Assembly (NCBI RefSeq): GCF_040182365.1
Contig: NZ_CP144460.1
Span: 4,890,935 to 4,954,934, forward strand
DNA from: Xanthomonas sp. 10-10
Lineage (GTDB): Bacteria > Pseudomonadota > Gammaproteobacteria > Xanthomonadales > Xanthomonadaceae
Length of the DNA stretch: 64,000 nt
Reading direction: 5' to 3'
The notes under the pieces are model-generated. The model ran no database searches. It worked only from the letters and a program-made list of their open reading frames with translations, and had not been told where the DNA came from. Shown here one piece after another: positions 36,546-47,080 of this stretch; positions within the stretch are counted from its first letter, which is position 1; every line of letters begins with the position of its first letter. A program made the translations under genes and the position numbers.

Positions 36546-39500
36546 CTACTTCTCCCGCCGCCAGTTCACCGACCCCTTGGTCTCCACCGTGCTGGATTCG
36601 GCTTCCACATCGAAGCCGCGGCTGAGCAGGTATTTCAGCGTCAGCACCGAGCCGCCGCCGATCATCGAGACGCCGTAACCGACGTACAACTTGGGCGAGA
36701 GGTATTTGCCGAAGCCCACCACCGAGCCGAGCGTGCTGGATTGGCTGACGCCGGCTTCGTCCAGGCCGAGCTTGGCGCCGATCTGCGAGGCGATCAGGCT
36801 GCTGCCGGCCGACAGCGCGGCCGAGGCGGCGCTGACCTGCTGGGTTTCGTCGCTGCTGGCGGTGGACAGGCCGCGGCCGAGCACCAGGTACGACAGCGCT
36901 TCGGACTGCGACATCGCCGGCTCGGACCAGACATCGGCGCGTGGCGATTCGGCGCGGCCGCTGACGTCGATGCCGGCGGTGACATCGCCGATCTTGCGTT
37001 CGGCGCGCAGGCTCACGCGCGGGTCGGAGACGATGTTGTTGTTCCAGGTCAGCTGGCCGCGGCTGATGGTCAGATCCTGGCCATAGGCCTTGTAGCGGCC
37101 ACGCACATCCAGCCCACCGTTGGCGGTCATTTCGCGGCCCGGGCGCGCGCGGATCTGCATCTGCCCGCTCAGGCCGCCCTTCAGGCCGAAGCCGCTCATG
37201 TTGACCTTGTCGCCAAGCACGATGGCCAGGTCCATATCCAGCAGCGAGGACGGTGCGGCTTCCGGGTCGACCGGGTCCAGCACCACCACGTCTTCGGACA
37301 CCGAGGTGCCGCGATCCAGACGCTCCAGATCGATATCGGCTTCGGGCACGGTGACCTTGCCGCGCAGTTGCATGGTGTTGTCGGTGATGCCGAACTGCAT
37401 GTCCGGGTTGGCGATGATGCGCAACTCGCTGGTGTTGTACGCCAGCACGTTATTGCCGCGGATATTCAGCAGCAGCGGCGTGCTGGTACCGAACCACGAC
37501 AACCCGCCATCGACGGTGAGCGTGCCTTCGCCGGATTTGGCCGAGGCGGTGATCTTGGCCGAACCATCGGGCAGCGCGTCGAAACGGCCCTTGCCCTCGC
37601 TCAAGGTCAAACCCATCGACGGGTACTCGGCAGTGAAATCGCTCAAGGTGGCGTCGCCGCCGAGCAGCGGCTTGTCGCGGGTGCCGCGCAGGCTCACATG
37701 GCCTTCGACCAGGCCCTTGGGCCGTACCACATCGGCCACCACCAGCTCCAGCCAGTACAGGCGCGACATGTTGAGATACAGCTCGCCGTTGAGCGGCGCG
37801 TACGCGTCCCAGCCGGTGTTGAACTTGGCATCGACAAAGCCTGCGCCCTGGAAGCCGATACCGAGCTTGGCCTGGATCTGCTGCTGGGTGAAATCGGCCT
37901 GCACGCTGAACTGGTCGTAGCGCAACAACTCGCCGCGATTGGGGTTGCCGGCCACGGCGGCGTAGCGGGTTTCGCCCAGGCGGATGCCGCCTTCGGGCGA
38001 GGCGATGCGCAGGCTGCCTTCCCATGCATTGCCGCGCGGCTTGAAGCTGCCGTCCAGCGACAACTCGCCACGCAGATAGATCTGGCGGCCTTCCTGCTTG
38101 GGCAACCACGGCTGTACCAGCGACAGCGGCAAGGCATCGCCATGCACCACCATGCCCTCGCGTGGCCAGTTGGCGCTGGCGCACAGCGCGCCGCCGGTGG
38201 CTGCGCCCAGGCAGGTGTCGGACAAGGTGAAGGCCGCGCCATCGGTACTGAACTGCGCCGGCTGGCGCAGCGCCCAGGCATCGCCCTTGGCCGGCGCGAT
38301 CCGCAACGTGGCGACCTGCCCCTGCCAGCGCTCGCCAGCGCGGCGGACATCGCCCTGCAGCGCGACGCTGGCCATGCTGTTGGCGATATCGGCATCCAGA
38401 CGCAGCGCTTCCACCGCGCCGCGTGCCTGCACCCGCACGCTGTCCAGCACCACGCCGGCTTCGATCGCAGTGCCCTGCAACGCCAGTTGTCCATCGCTGC
38501 CGCGCCATGGCAGGCGCCCACGCAGGCTGATGTTTTGCGCGCTGTAGGTGTCCCAGCGCAGGCCGTTGCCGGCGATGTCGGCGGTGATGTCCGGGGCATC
38601 GCGGCGGCCGCTGACCTGCAGCTGCCCGCGCACGGTGCCGGTGGCGCCGGGCAACACGTCGTCCAGTTGCAGCGGCTGCAATTGCGCGGCGATCTCCAGC
38701 TGGTCGCCGACCTTGCCCTTGGCGTTGATGCGGCTATTGCCCAGCGACAGCTGCAATTGGCCCTCGCCCTGCTCGCCACGCAAGGCGAACTTGCCGTTGG
38801 CCGACAGCGCGCGTTGACGCAGCTGGCCGGTCAGGGTCGGAATATCCGCAGTGGCTTCGAAGCCCGGCGATACGCCGCCGGCCGGTGCCGGCAGCTGGCG
38901 GCCCTTGGAGGCGATCTTGCCGGAGAGGTTGCCGTTCCAGCCCGGCGCGAAGTAGCCCGGGTCGAACTTGGCCAGCTGCGCGGTGACATCCCACTGCAGC
39001 TCCGGGGCCCAGCCCACTTCGCCGGTGAGATCCAGCGAGCCGCCCGGCGTGGTGGCCTGCACCTGCTTGAGCTGTGCGCGCTGATCGTTGCCGCGGCTGT
39101 CGAACACCAGCGCGGCCTGCTGGCCGTCGCGCTCCACGCTGGCGCGGCCGATCGCGGCCCAGGCTTTCAGCGTGCCGGCCACGCCCAGGCGCGCGTCGAT
39201 CAATTGCACCGGCACCACCGGCGCATCGGGGGTGGCCGGGTCGGGCGTGGGCGTGAAGCGCAGGCCCTTGGCATTGACCGCAAAGCGGAAGCTCGGATTT
39301 TGGGCATCGCGGAAATCGGCGGTGCCGCGCAGCTGGGTGCGGCCTTCGAAGGTGTCGATCACCAACGGTTCGACCGTCAACACCTGCTCCTGCAGGCTGA
39401 TGTGCGACGGCTGCAAGGTGGCGCTCAGCTCGCCCTGTTTGACGCTGCCCTGCAGATCGGCATTGCCTCCCTTGCCGGAGGCCTGCAGGTTCAGTGCGAT

Positions 39501-40400
39501 CGGTGTGGCCGGAGCGGCGTACTGCCCGTTGCTGGCCGGCATCAGCAGCGAGGTATCCAGTGCCTCGGTGACGGCCTTGAACGCCCAGGTCGGGTCTTCG
39601 CGGCCGGTGAACACCAGGCTGGCCTGCAGCGGGGCTGGGGCACGGCCGGCGATGGCCACTTCCATCTTGTCCAGGTCACCGCGCGCGACCAGGCCCAGGC
39701 TGGCCGGCGTGCGGCCACGCGCGGCCGGCAGCACTGCGGTGGCGGTGAGATCGGCGTGGTAATCGTCGTTGGGGATGTAATCGCCATGCAGGCGAAAATC
39801 GCCCATGTCGGTGTCGATCACCAGCCCGCGTGTGCGCAGTTCGCCGGTCGCCACTTCCAGCCCGCCCTGCATCTTGTGCAGCACGATCATCGGCTGCTGC
39901 AGCTGGGTGATACGCAGGTTGTCCACTGCAATCTTGTCGGCCTGGATCGCCAGCGGCACCTCGATCTGCGGCAGCGATTCGGGCCAGCTGGGGAGCTTGA
40001 ACGGTTCGTCGCTCTTGCCCAGGTTCAAGGTGGCGTTGCTGACCTGCACCGCATCCAGCTGCAGCTTGCGCCCCAGTAGCGGACGCAGGTCCGGCTCCAG
40101 ATACACGCGCTCGGCAGTGAAGTGGATGTCCTGATACTTGAAGTCGACATTGCGCAAGGTCAGCGGGCCGGCGACCGGGCCTTCGACGCTGCCGTAAGTG
40201 AAGCTGGCACCCACCGGCAGGCGCGCAACCACCTGCGCCAGCAACACGTCGCGCCCGGCCACGGTCTGCAGCAACCAATAGATCGCGATCAAGGCCAGCA
40301 GTACCAGCCCGAGCACGGTCAGCCCCGAGCCCACCCAGAACCGGCGACGACGATAGAAACGCGTGCGGCGCGGTGCGGAGGGCGGCGTGGGTGTGCTCAC
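36546..40400 (-). CDS. tamB: Translocation and assembly module subunit TamB
   Basis: 1284 residues. A single N-terminal membrane anchor (GLTVLGLVLLALIAIYWLL, about 25-45), a very long beta-rich groove domain (AsmA/TamB type) and a conserved C-terminal DUF490 part (about 950 to the end, e.g. SEALSYLVLGRGL). It spans the periplasm and moves lipids or assists outer-membrane protein insertion together with TamA. GTG start at 40400; the GTGA overlap with the tamA stop supports that start over the longer frame. Family-typical length. Confidence 0.93.
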   Translation of the reverse strand: MSTPTPPSAPRRTRFYRRRRFWVGSGLTVLGLVLLALIAIYWLLQTVAGRDVLLAQVVARLPVGASFTYGSVEGPVAGPLTLRNVDFKYQDIHFTAERVYLEPDLRPLLGRKLQLDAVQVSNATLNLGKSDEPFKLPSWPESLPQIEVPLAIQADKIAVDNLRITQLQQPMIVLHKMQGGLEVATGELRTRGLVIDTDMGDFRLHGDYIPNDDYHADLTATAVLPAARGRTPASLGLVARGDLDKMEVAIAGRAPAPLQASLVFTGREDPTWAFKAVTEALDTSLLMPASNGQYAAPATPIALNLQASGKGGNADLQGSVKQGELSATLQPSHISLQEQVLTVEPLVIDTFEGRTQLRGTADFRDAQNPSFRFAVNAKGLRFTPTPDPATPDAPVVPVQLIDARLGVAGTLKAWAAIGRASVERDGQQAALVFDSRGNDQRAQLKQVQATTPGGSLDLTGEVGWAPELQWDVTAQLAKFDPGYFAPGWNGNLSGKIASKGRQLPAPAGGVSPGFEATADIPTLTGQLRQRALSANGKFALRGEQGEGQLQLSLGNSRINAKGKVGDQLEIAAQLQPLQLDDVLPGATGTVRGQLQVSGRRDAPDITADIAGNGLRWDTYSAQNISLRGRLPWRGSDGQLALQGTAIEAGVVLDSVRVQARGAVEALRLDADIANSMASVALQGDVRRAGERWQGQVATLRIAPAKGDAWALRQPAQFSTDGAAFTLSDTCLGAATGGALCASANWPREGMVVHGDALPLSLVQPWLPKQEGRQIYLRGELSLDGSFKPRGNAWEGSLRIASPEGGIRLGETRYAAVAGNPNRGELLRYDQFSVQADFTQQQIQAKLGIGFQGAGFVDAKFNTGWDAYAPLNGELYLNMSRLYWLELVVADVVRPKGLVEGHVSLRGTRDKPLLGGDATLSDFTAEYPSMGLTLSEGKGRFDALPDGSAKITASAKSGEGTLTVDGGLSWFGTSTPLLLNIRGNNVLAYNTSELRIIANPDMQFGITDNTMQLRGKVTVPEADIDLERLDRGTSVSEDVVVLDPVDPEAAPSSLLDMDLAIVLGDKVNMSGFGLKGGLSGQMQIRARPGREMTANGGLDVRGRYKAYGQDLTISRGQLTWNNNIVSDPRVSLRAERKIGDVTAGIDVSGRAESPRADVWSEPAMSQSEALSYLVLGRGLSTASSDETQQVSAASAALSAGSSLIASQIGAKLGLDEAGVSQSSTLGSVVGFGKYLSPKLYVGYGVSMIGGGSVLTLKYLLSRGFDVEAESSTVETKGSVNWRREK

Positions 40401-42178
40401 AGGTTGGCCCCGATATCGATGTAGAGCTGGAACTGCGAGTCGGGATCGTTCAAGCCGTGTGCAATGTCCACGCGCACCGGTCCCACCGGCGAGCGCCAAC
40501 GCAGACCGAAGCCGATACCGGTATGCCAGTCGGGCCGGTCGTCGAAGGCGCTGCCGCTATCGACAAATACTGCCCCGCCCCATGGGCCGCCCTTCAAGTA
40601 ATGCTCGTACTCGGCACTGGCGGTGACCACGTTCTTGGCACCCAGCGCAAATTCGTCCGGCTTGGGCGTGCGTGGGCCGACTTCGCGGAAGGCATAGCCG
40701 CGAATGCTGTTGGCGCCGCCGGCAAAGAAGCGCAGGCTGGGCGGCATCGCCACCAGATCGCTGGTCCAGGTGGTGCCGCCTTCGCCGCGCAGGATCACCC
40801 GCCCGTTGTCTCCGGCACCGAGGAACCAGCGCAGCTGGCCATAGAGCTGGCCGAAGTTGGTGTCCGAGCCGGCACCTTCGGCGCCACCACGGATCAGCGC
40901 CTGGCCCGACACACCGCTGCGCGGAAACAGCCGGTCGTCGACATTGACGTAGTTGGCCTGCAGCTGCGGATAGATCAGCGTGGAGGTTTCGTACACCGCG
41001 CCTTCGAAGTCGTTGCCGCTGCTGAACCGCCAGCGCTCGCGCAAGGCATTGATCGAAGCGATGGCGCTCCAGCGCTCGTTGATCTGGCCGCTGCGGCTGC
41101 CGGTGAGTTTGACGTTGCGCAGGTCGATGTAATCGGTCTGCTCGTCGTACAGGCGCGCCGAGGCGGTATACCAGCCGTCGAGCCAGCGGAACGCCGGTAC
41201 CCGGTAGCTGGTGGTCAGGCTCTTGCGGTTCTGCGCGTAGTCCAGCTGCGTGTCCATCTTGTGGCCGCGCGAATTCACATAGCGCCGCTCCACCCCGCCG
41301 CGCACACCGGCCCCGCTCTCGCTGCCGTAGCTCAGGCCCGAGGTATACACGGTGCGCTTGGCGCGGGTGAGTTTGACGTCCACCGGCACGCGGCCATCGG
41401 CGTCGGCTTCTTCGGGCTTGGGCTGGATGTCGATGGTGCTGAAGTAATCCAGCTTGGTCAGCGACTCGCGCAGCCGATCCAGCTTGCCTTCGTGGTAGTA
41501 GCTGCCCTCGTCCCAGTACACCAGCGGGTCGAACAGGCCATCGCGAAAGTAGTCGTAGTCGAAGCGTACCTTGCCCATGTCGTAGCGGCGGCCGCTGTCC
41601 CAGTTCAGGTCGATGTCGGCCGCGTGTTCGGCGCGCGTCACCGCCACCCGGCGCTGGGTGAAATCGGCATCGAAGTATCCGCGCTCGGCCAGCCGCCGGG
41701 TGATGCGCACCTTGCTGGCTTCGTATTGCGGATGACTGAAGACCTGGCCTTCGCGCGGCTCGAACTGCTTGAGGTCCTGCCCCAGATAGCGGTCCTGCTC
41801 GGCCCAGCCGGTGATGGAGATATGCGAGGTGCGCACCCGCACCGGCTCGCCACGGTTCACCGTGATCACCACCGTCACCCGGTCGCCGTTGCGCGGCGCG
41901 GCCAGTTCGATGGTGGGCGAATAGTAGCCGAACGGCTCCAGCGCCTCGCGCGTCTGCCGCTCGGCCTGCGCCAGCAGGTACTCCAGTCGCGACTCGCCCT
42001 GCTCCTTACCGACGGCCTCATACAGAGACAGGGAGACCTCGATGTTCTCGATCATCTCGGCATCGTCGCCGTCGTCCAGGCCCTTGATCTCGATCTTGTC
42101 GATGGTCGCCCGGGCAATCGCTTGCAGCGGAACGAACAGGGTGCACAGCAGGGAGAGAGCAAACGCGGCTTTAAGCAT
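40397..42178 (-). CDS. tamA: Translocation and assembly module subunit TamA (Omp85 family)
   Basis: 593 residues: signal peptide (LKAAFALSLLCTLFVPLQAIA), three POTRA domains (about 25-260) and a C-terminal 16-strand Omp85 barrel with the family's RGY-type motif (ANSIRGYAFREVGP). Outer membrane; works with TamB. The ATG at 42178 starts exactly at the signal peptide; the longer frame adds 12 residues with no role. Its stop overlaps the tamB start by 4 nt, which guarantees co-expression. Confidence 0.94.
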   Translation of the reverse strand: MLKAAFALSLLCTLFVPLQAIARATIDKIEIKGLDDGDDAEMIENIEVSLSLYEAVGKEQGESRLEYLLAQAERQTREALEPFGYYSPTIELAAPRNGDRVTVVITVNRGEPVRVRTSHISITGWAEQDRYLGQDLKQFEPREGQVFSHPQYEASKVRITRRLAERGYFDADFTQRRVAVTRAEHAADIDLNWDSGRRYDMGKVRFDYDYFRDGLFDPLVYWDEGSYYHEGKLDRLRESLTKLDYFSTIDIQPKPEEADADGRVPVDVKLTRAKRTVYTSGLSYGSESGAGVRGGVERRYVNSRGHKMDTQLDYAQNRKSLTTSYRVPAFRWLDGWYTASARLYDEQTDYIDLRNVKLTGSRSGQINERWSAIASINALRERWRFSSGNDFEGAVYETSTLIYPQLQANYVNVDDRLFPRSGVSGQALIRGGAEGAGSDTNFGQLYGQLRWFLGAGDNGRVILRGEGGTTWTSDLVAMPPSLRFFAGGANSIRGYAFREVGPRTPKPDEFALGAKNVVTASAEYEHYLKGGPWGGAVFVDSGSAFDDRPDWHTGIGFGLRWRSPVGPVRVDIAHGLNDPDSQFQLYIDIGANL

Positions 42179-42357
42179 CGGCAAAGGATACCCAGCCTGG
42201 GCGTGAAGGGACAAAAAATCTGAAGAAACACGCCTATACGGCAGCGGACGGAACTGGGTACAGTCGGTGCGTTGTTAACGTTTCGTTGACACCCATTGCG
42301 TGCGGACCCCCGATTGCCGCGCGCCCGTTCATACCTTTGGAGAGAGAGGTGCGTTTC

Positions 42358-45108
42358 ATGAAGCGTCATTTACTGGTTACGGCGGTCTGCACCGCACTGA
42401 CCATGCCATCGCTTGCCATGGCACAGGATCAAGGTGAAGTCACTCAACTGGACAAGGTGACGGTGACAGGGTCGTTGATCCCCCGTTCCCAGGTCGAAAC
42501 CGCAACCCCGGTGTTCTCGATCACCGCCCAGGACATCCAGCGCCGCGGCTTCAAGGACGTCTACGACGTGCTGCGCTCGCAACCGATGGCGACCGGCTCG
42601 GTGCAGGATGGCCAGTTCAGCGGAGGATTCACCGCCGGCGCCAAGTCGCTGAGCCTGCTCGGCCTGGATCCCGGCTTCACCCTGGTGCTGATCGACGGCC
42701 GGCCGATGGCCGACTACCCGCTGCTGTACAACGGGCAGAGCAACTTCGTCGATCTGGCCAGCGTGCCGGTGGGCATGGTCGAGCGCATCGACGTGGCGCC
42801 CGGTAACCAGTCCTCGATCTACGGCTCCAGCGCAATCGCCGGTGTGGTCAACATCATCCTGAAAAAGCGCATGGACGGCGTGCAGATGAATTACCGCATG
42901 GGCACCTATGACGGCGGTGGCGGCAACAACCAGCGCTTTCAGCTGACCGGCGGCAACGAGATCGGCGGCGCCAACATCGTGTGGGGCCTGCAGCTCAACA
43001 ACCAGGACCCGATCTACGGCTATCAGCGCCGCGATTTCGATTCCACCAGCGACAATCCGGACCCGACACTGCGTTATGGCTCACGTATCGCCTTGCATAA
43101 CCTCCCAACCACCTACATCGACCCGGGCGCCGAAAATTGCGCTGCCTTGGGACCGCTGTTCAATGGCTCGGTGCAGTACGACAACCGCGCCAACCGCGGC
43201 AACTTCTGCAGCAGCCGTACCGAGCCAGGGTATGCCAGCATCCTCAACAAGGAACGCAGCGCCAGCGGCTATGCCAACCTGAGCTATGCGTTCAACGACA
43301 ACGTCGAGCTGTACTCGACCCTGCTGCTCAATCGCACCAAGGTCGAGGTCAATAGTGGACCCCGCTTCTGGCAGACCTCGTCCGATACCGGTGGTTTTTT
43401 CTACAACGGGGATAGCCAGCAGCTCGAAAGCTATCAACGCATCTTTGCGCCGGAAGAAACCGGCAATCAGAACTTCAACAACGACCGCCAGACTGCCGAC
43501 TCCTACAACATCGCGCTCGGCCTGAAAGGCGGCCTGGGTGCCAGCAACTGGACCTACGATACGTATTACGCACGCTCGGAATATCGCATCGAAAGCCGCC
43601 AGCAGTGGCCGCTCGCCGACCGTATCGAAGATTTTTTCCGCGAACAGTTCCTTGGCGCTCCGCAGGGCGAGTACTACGGCTACCCGATTTATTCGCCCAA
43701 CGATGCCAACTTCTACCGCGCATTGACGCCGGCGCAGTACCGCAGCTTCAACGACGAAATCCGCACCAAGTCCAGGACCTGGACCCAGAACGTGAACCTG
43801 CAACTGACCAACACCGAGTTGTTCAACATGCCGGCCGGTGCGGTCGGCATCGCCGGCGTGTTGCAGGCAGGTAATCAGTACTGGACCAACCCGACCGATC
43901 AGCGCGTGATCGCCGGCGACTTCTACCAGCTGACCGGCACCCAGGGCAGCGGCAAGCGTGAGAACTGGGCGGCGGCGTTCGAAATGCGCGTGCCGATCCT
44001 GAGCACCCTGACGGCCAATCTGTCCGGCCGTTACGACGACTACAAGAACCAGGGCGGCGGTGGCGATTCCAAGTTCACCTACAAGGCCGCGCTGGAATTC
44101 CGTCCGATCGATTCGCTGCTGTTCCGCGGCAACTACGCCACCGCGTTCAAGGCACCGGACATGGCGTTCTCATTCGCTGGCGACAGCGGCTTCTTCCAGG
44201 GCGTCAACGACTACTACCGTTGCGCACTCGAAGAACCCGGCGTGCCGATCGCCGACTGCACCTATTCCGGCACCAGCATCCAGGGCCGTCGGTCCGGCAA
44301 TGCGGATCTGCAGTCGATCACCGCCAAATCCTGGGGCGCCGGCGTGGTGTGGTCGCCGAGCGCACGCTTCAGCGTCAATGCCGATTACTACAACATCAAG
44401 ATCGATGACAAGGTCAGCGACCTGAGCACCGATGCGTTGCTGCAGAACGAATCGGCCTGCCGGCTCGGCGCCCTGGACATCAACTCGCCAACCTGCGTCG
44501 ACGCGCTGTCGCGCATCGATCGCACCGCCGCCGATGCGCCGGTACCCAATCGCCTGAGCAATATCCGCATCAACCCGGTCAATATTTCCAACGAGGAAAT
44601 CTCCGGCGTGCTGACCAAGGCGACCTACAACCTGGCCACCGAGTCGTGGGGCCTGTTTGTGTTCGACGCGCAATACAACCTGACGCTCAAGCACGAAAGT
44701 CAGCAGTTCCCGCAAGACCCGGTGCGCGACCTGCTGAGCGAGCCGTTCTTCTCTTCCGAGTTCCGCAGCATCACCAATGCCTCGATCACCTGGCAGAAGG
44801 ATGCGTGGACCACCACCTTGTTCGGCCAGCGTTACGGCCGTACGCCGAACCTTCTTTCGCAGCAGAGTACCGACGGCTACGCGGTGGAAGGGGCACGCAA
44901 GGTCGGCGCCTGGACCACGTTCAATGCGACGCTGGACTACGCGGTCAGCGATGACATCTCGCTGACCGCGACGGTCAACAACGTCGCCAATACCCGGCCG
45001 CCGCGCGACCGCACCTACAACAGCTACCCGTACTACAACATCTTCAACTACACCGGCTACGGCCGTTCCTACATGCTGGAATTGAACTGGCGCTTCGGCG
45101 CGCAGTGA
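42358..45108 (+). CDS. TonB-dependent outer-membrane receptor
   Basis: 916 residues: signal peptide, a TonB-box-like segment near the mature N-terminus (VTQLDKVTVTGS), a plug domain (PVFSITAQDIQRRGFKDVYD, then VERIDVAPGNQSSIYGSSAIAGV) and a 22-strand barrel ending in aromatic Phe/Trp (MLELNWRFGAQ). Actively imports a substrate using the proton motive force. Strong GGAGAGAGAGG ribosome site 8 bp upstream. The substrate is not readable from sequence. Xanthomonas carries many such receptors for plant-derived carbohydrates. The gene ends at a strong terminator, and a TPR-sulfotransferase gene is convergent. Confidence 0.93.
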   Translation: MKRHLLVTAVCTALTMPSLAMAQDQGEVTQLDKVTVTGSLIPRSQVETATPVFSITAQDIQRRGFKDVYDVLRSQPMATGSVQDGQFSGGFTAGAKSLSLLGLDPGFTLVLIDGRPMADYPLLYNGQSNFVDLASVPVGMVERIDVAPGNQSSIYGSSAIAGVVNIILKKRMDGVQMNYRMGTYDGGGGNNQRFQLTGGNEIGGANIVWGLQLNNQDPIYGYQRRDFDSTSDNPDPTLRYGSRIALHNLPTTYIDPGAENCAALGPLFNGSVQYDNRANRGNFCSSRTEPGYASILNKERSASGYANLSYAFNDNVELYSTLLLNRTKVEVNSGPRFWQTSSDTGGFFYNGDSQQLESYQRIFAPEETGNQNFNNDRQTADSYNIALGLKGGLGASNWTYDTYYARSEYRIESRQQWPLADRIEDFFREQFLGAPQGEYYGYPIYSPNDANFYRALTPAQYRSFNDEIRTKSRTWTQNVNLQLTNTELFNMPAGAVGIAGVLQAGNQYWTNPTDQRVIAGDFYQLTGTQGSGKRENWAAAFEMRVPILSTLTANLSGRYDDYKNQGGGGDSKFTYKAALEFRPIDSLLFRGNYATAFKAPDMAFSFAGDSGFFQGVNDYYRCALEEPGVPIADCTYSGTSIQGRRSGNADLQSITAKSWGAGVVWSPSARFSVNADYYNIKIDDKVSDLSTDALLQNESACRLGALDINSPTCVDALSRIDRTAADAPVPNRLSNIRINPVNISNEEISGVLTKATYNLATESWGLFVFDAQYNLTLKHESQQFPQDPVRDLLSEPFFSSEFRSITNASITWQKDAWTTTLFGQRYGRTPNLLSQQSTDGYAVEGARKVGAWTTFNATLDYAVSDDISLTATVNNVANTRPPRDRTYNSYPYYNIFNYTGYGRSYMLELNWRFGAQ

Positions 45109-45127
45109 GTCATTGGTTGTGACCAAC

Positions 45128-45160
45128 GACCGGCAGTCAGCATGACTGCCGGTCTTCTTT
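45128..45160 (+). terminator. Rho-independent terminator after the TonB receptor gene
   Basis: Perfect 12-bp stem GACCGGCAGTCA / TGACTGCCGGTC with a 3-nt loop (45128-45154), followed by TTCTTT. It starts 19 bp after the stop codon. Confidence 0.92.
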
Positions 45161-45269
45161 GCTGCAGGACCATCGACGCAGATGCGTCTGGACCGGACCC
45201 AAGCGCAGCGACCAACATCGACTGAACGCCGTGTCGATGGACTCCAGGTGCTGGTCGCGTTGGTCTTGG

Positions 45270-45487
45270 CAGAGATGTCCAGGCACGTGGGCGAGGGCGC
45301 GATGCCCTCACCGCTTGCAGGACATGCCGTGCGCCTATCCGCGTAAGTTCTTGCGCGGCATCCATTCCGCCACAGGGTCCGGCAAGTCGCGAAAACATCG
45401 CATCTGCCGACGTGGTGACGTGCTGACGGGGATCAAACCGCAGGCCGTATCCACACGACGGTGAACGCGCTCGTTGGTCAGCCGCTC
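45270..45487. repeat. Degraded nested inverted-repeat element in a gene-free stretch
   Basis: The 380-bp region between two convergent genes carries, at about 45280-45395, pieces such as GCAGGACATGCCGTG and GCGCGGCATCCATTCCGCC, which match the cores of two better-preserved elements at 61704-61805 and 62014-62116. The arms are eroded here. The remainder holds nothing recognisable. Confidence 0.5.
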
Positions 45488-47080
45488 CTAGAGCGTAGCG
45501 TTTGTTTCGATCATGCCTGCACGCAGCAAGGCCTGCCTCAGCGGCTCCAGTTGCGTTGCGTAGCGGCGCCACGCTTCCACATTGCGCCCATGCACACCTT
45601 CGCGCACCTGCACGCTGCTTAGCGTGGCCGACGCTGCGGCATTGCGGGTGATGTCGATCTGCCCCGGCTCTATCGCCAACCCGCAGCGCCTCATCAACTG
45701 CTCCAGCACCGCAGACGGATCGCGCACCATCTGCGCATAGTCCACATCGATCACCCGGCCCGGGAGCGCGGCACGCCAGTGCGCCATCAGGCCGTGATAC
45801 GCCTGGTAATGCCGCGCCAGGGTTTGCAGGTCGTAGCTGTAGGCATAGGAATCGCCGAACAGCGCGCGATAGTTGGAAAAACACACCGCCATCGGCTCGC
45901 GCACCAGATGCACGATCAGCGCGCCCGGCAAGGCACGTGCAATCGGCCCGATCGCCACCGCGTTGGCAGGCAACTTGTCGATGTACCAGCGGGCCGACCC
46001 GGCGCGCCACTGCGTCTGCTCCAGATAGCGCTGCCCGACCTGTGCGTAGTCCAGCGTGGGCAGCGCCTGCAACAGGCCTGCATCCAGCAGGCTTCGCCCG
46101 GCCTGGTCCGCGCCCCAGCGCAACTGATGGCCGAAGTCGCTCAGCTCGCCCGCAGCGACAATCTGCGAATGGTTGCCCAGCATGCGCTCGAGCACCGTGG
46201 TGCCCGAGCGTGGCAGGCCAAGCACGAAGATGGGTTGCGGGCCGTGTGCAACGTCGGCCGGCTGGGCTGCGAACACCCCCTGATCGGCCAAGGCGCCCAA
46301 TTGCGCGTACAGCGATGCCTCGGCCTGGGCATCGTGGCGCAAGCGTGCGTGCATGACCGCATTGCCCTGTTGCAGCGCATCCCAGGCGGCATCGGTATCG
46401 CCGAGGTCCTCCAGCTCCTTGTACAGCGCGAACGCCAGCCCGGCACGGTCTTCGCTCCCGGGAGCGGAGCGCTGCAACTGCTGGCGCAGCGCCGCGACAT
46501 GGTTATCGCTCGTACTCTGGCGACGCAAGCGTGCACGCGTCAGCGCCGCGCGGCCGTAGCCGGGCTTCTGCGCCAGGGTCTGTTCCAGCGCCTGCGCGGC
46601 CGCATCCAGATGCCCGTTGAACTGCAATTGCACGGCAAGGAAAAAGCGGAAATCCGCGCCATCGAATCCGCAGGCCTGCGCGCGTTGCATCATCGCCAGT
46701 GCCTCGGGATGTTCGCCCAGGGATTGGTGTACGTGCGCCAGCAAGGCCAGCGTCGCGCCATCGCCACACTGCAGCACCGATGGATGCCGCAGCAGCGCAT
46801 GCAACGGTCGATGTTCGCCGACGCGCAGCAGCGCTTGTGCCACACGGCAACGCAGCGTCACATCCTCGCCCAGATCGCGCGCGGCCAGGCGTAGCTGGGT
46901 GACCGCCTCGCGCATCCTGCCGCTCGCCAGCACGGTGCCGGCCAACAGCACACGGGCCGACACATGCGTCGGCTCCAGCGCCAACACCGCCTGCAACGCC
47001 GCCGCCGCTGCGGGCATGTCGCGGCGTGCCAGCGCAGCCTGCGCACTGTGCCACTGCGTCGCGCCGGCAGCGGTGGACAT
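45488..47080 (-). CDS. TPR-repeat sulfotransferase
   Basis: 530 residues: about seven tetratricopeptide repeats in the first 250 residues, then a sulfotransferase domain with the 5'-phosphosulfate loop (GLPRSGTTVLERML, near 280) and the later 3'-phosphate region (LVREPMAVCFSNYRALFGD). Predicted to transfer sulfate from PAPS; tyrosyl-protein-type substrate specificity is common in this architecture. The acceptor is unknown. TPR repeats suggest protein recognition. Start overlaps the glyS stop by one base (TGATG), so it sits at the end of the glyQ-glyS unit, although it need not be related in function. Confidence 0.87.
   Translation of the reverse strand: MSTAAGATQWHSAQAALARRDMPAAAAALQAVLALEPTHVSARVLLAGTVLASGRMREAVTQLRLAARDLGEDVTLRCRVAQALLRVGEHRPLHALLRHPSVLQCGDGATLALLAHVHQSLGEHPEALAMMQRAQACGFDGADFRFFLAVQLQFNGHLDAAAQALEQTLAQKPGYGRAALTRARLRRQSTSDNHVAALRQQLQRSAPGSEDRAGLAFALYKELEDLGDTDAAWDALQQGNAVMHARLRHDAQAEASLYAQLGALADQGVFAAQPADVAHGPQPIFVLGLPRSGTTVLERMLGNHSQIVAAGELSDFGHQLRWGADQAGRSLLDAGLLQALPTLDYAQVGQRYLEQTQWRAGSARWYIDKLPANAVAIGPIARALPGALIVHLVREPMAVCFSNYRALFGDSYAYSYDLQTLARHYQAYHGLMAHWRAALPGRVIDVDYAQMVRDPSAVLEQLMRRCGLAIEPGQIDITRNAAASATLSSVQVREGVHGRNVEAWRRYATQLEPLRQALLRAGMIETNATL

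Noticed and set aside
36513-40079. 1188-residue plus-strand open frame across tamB
   Set aside because: tamB is clear on the minus strand, and the opposite frame is only an effect of codon composition.
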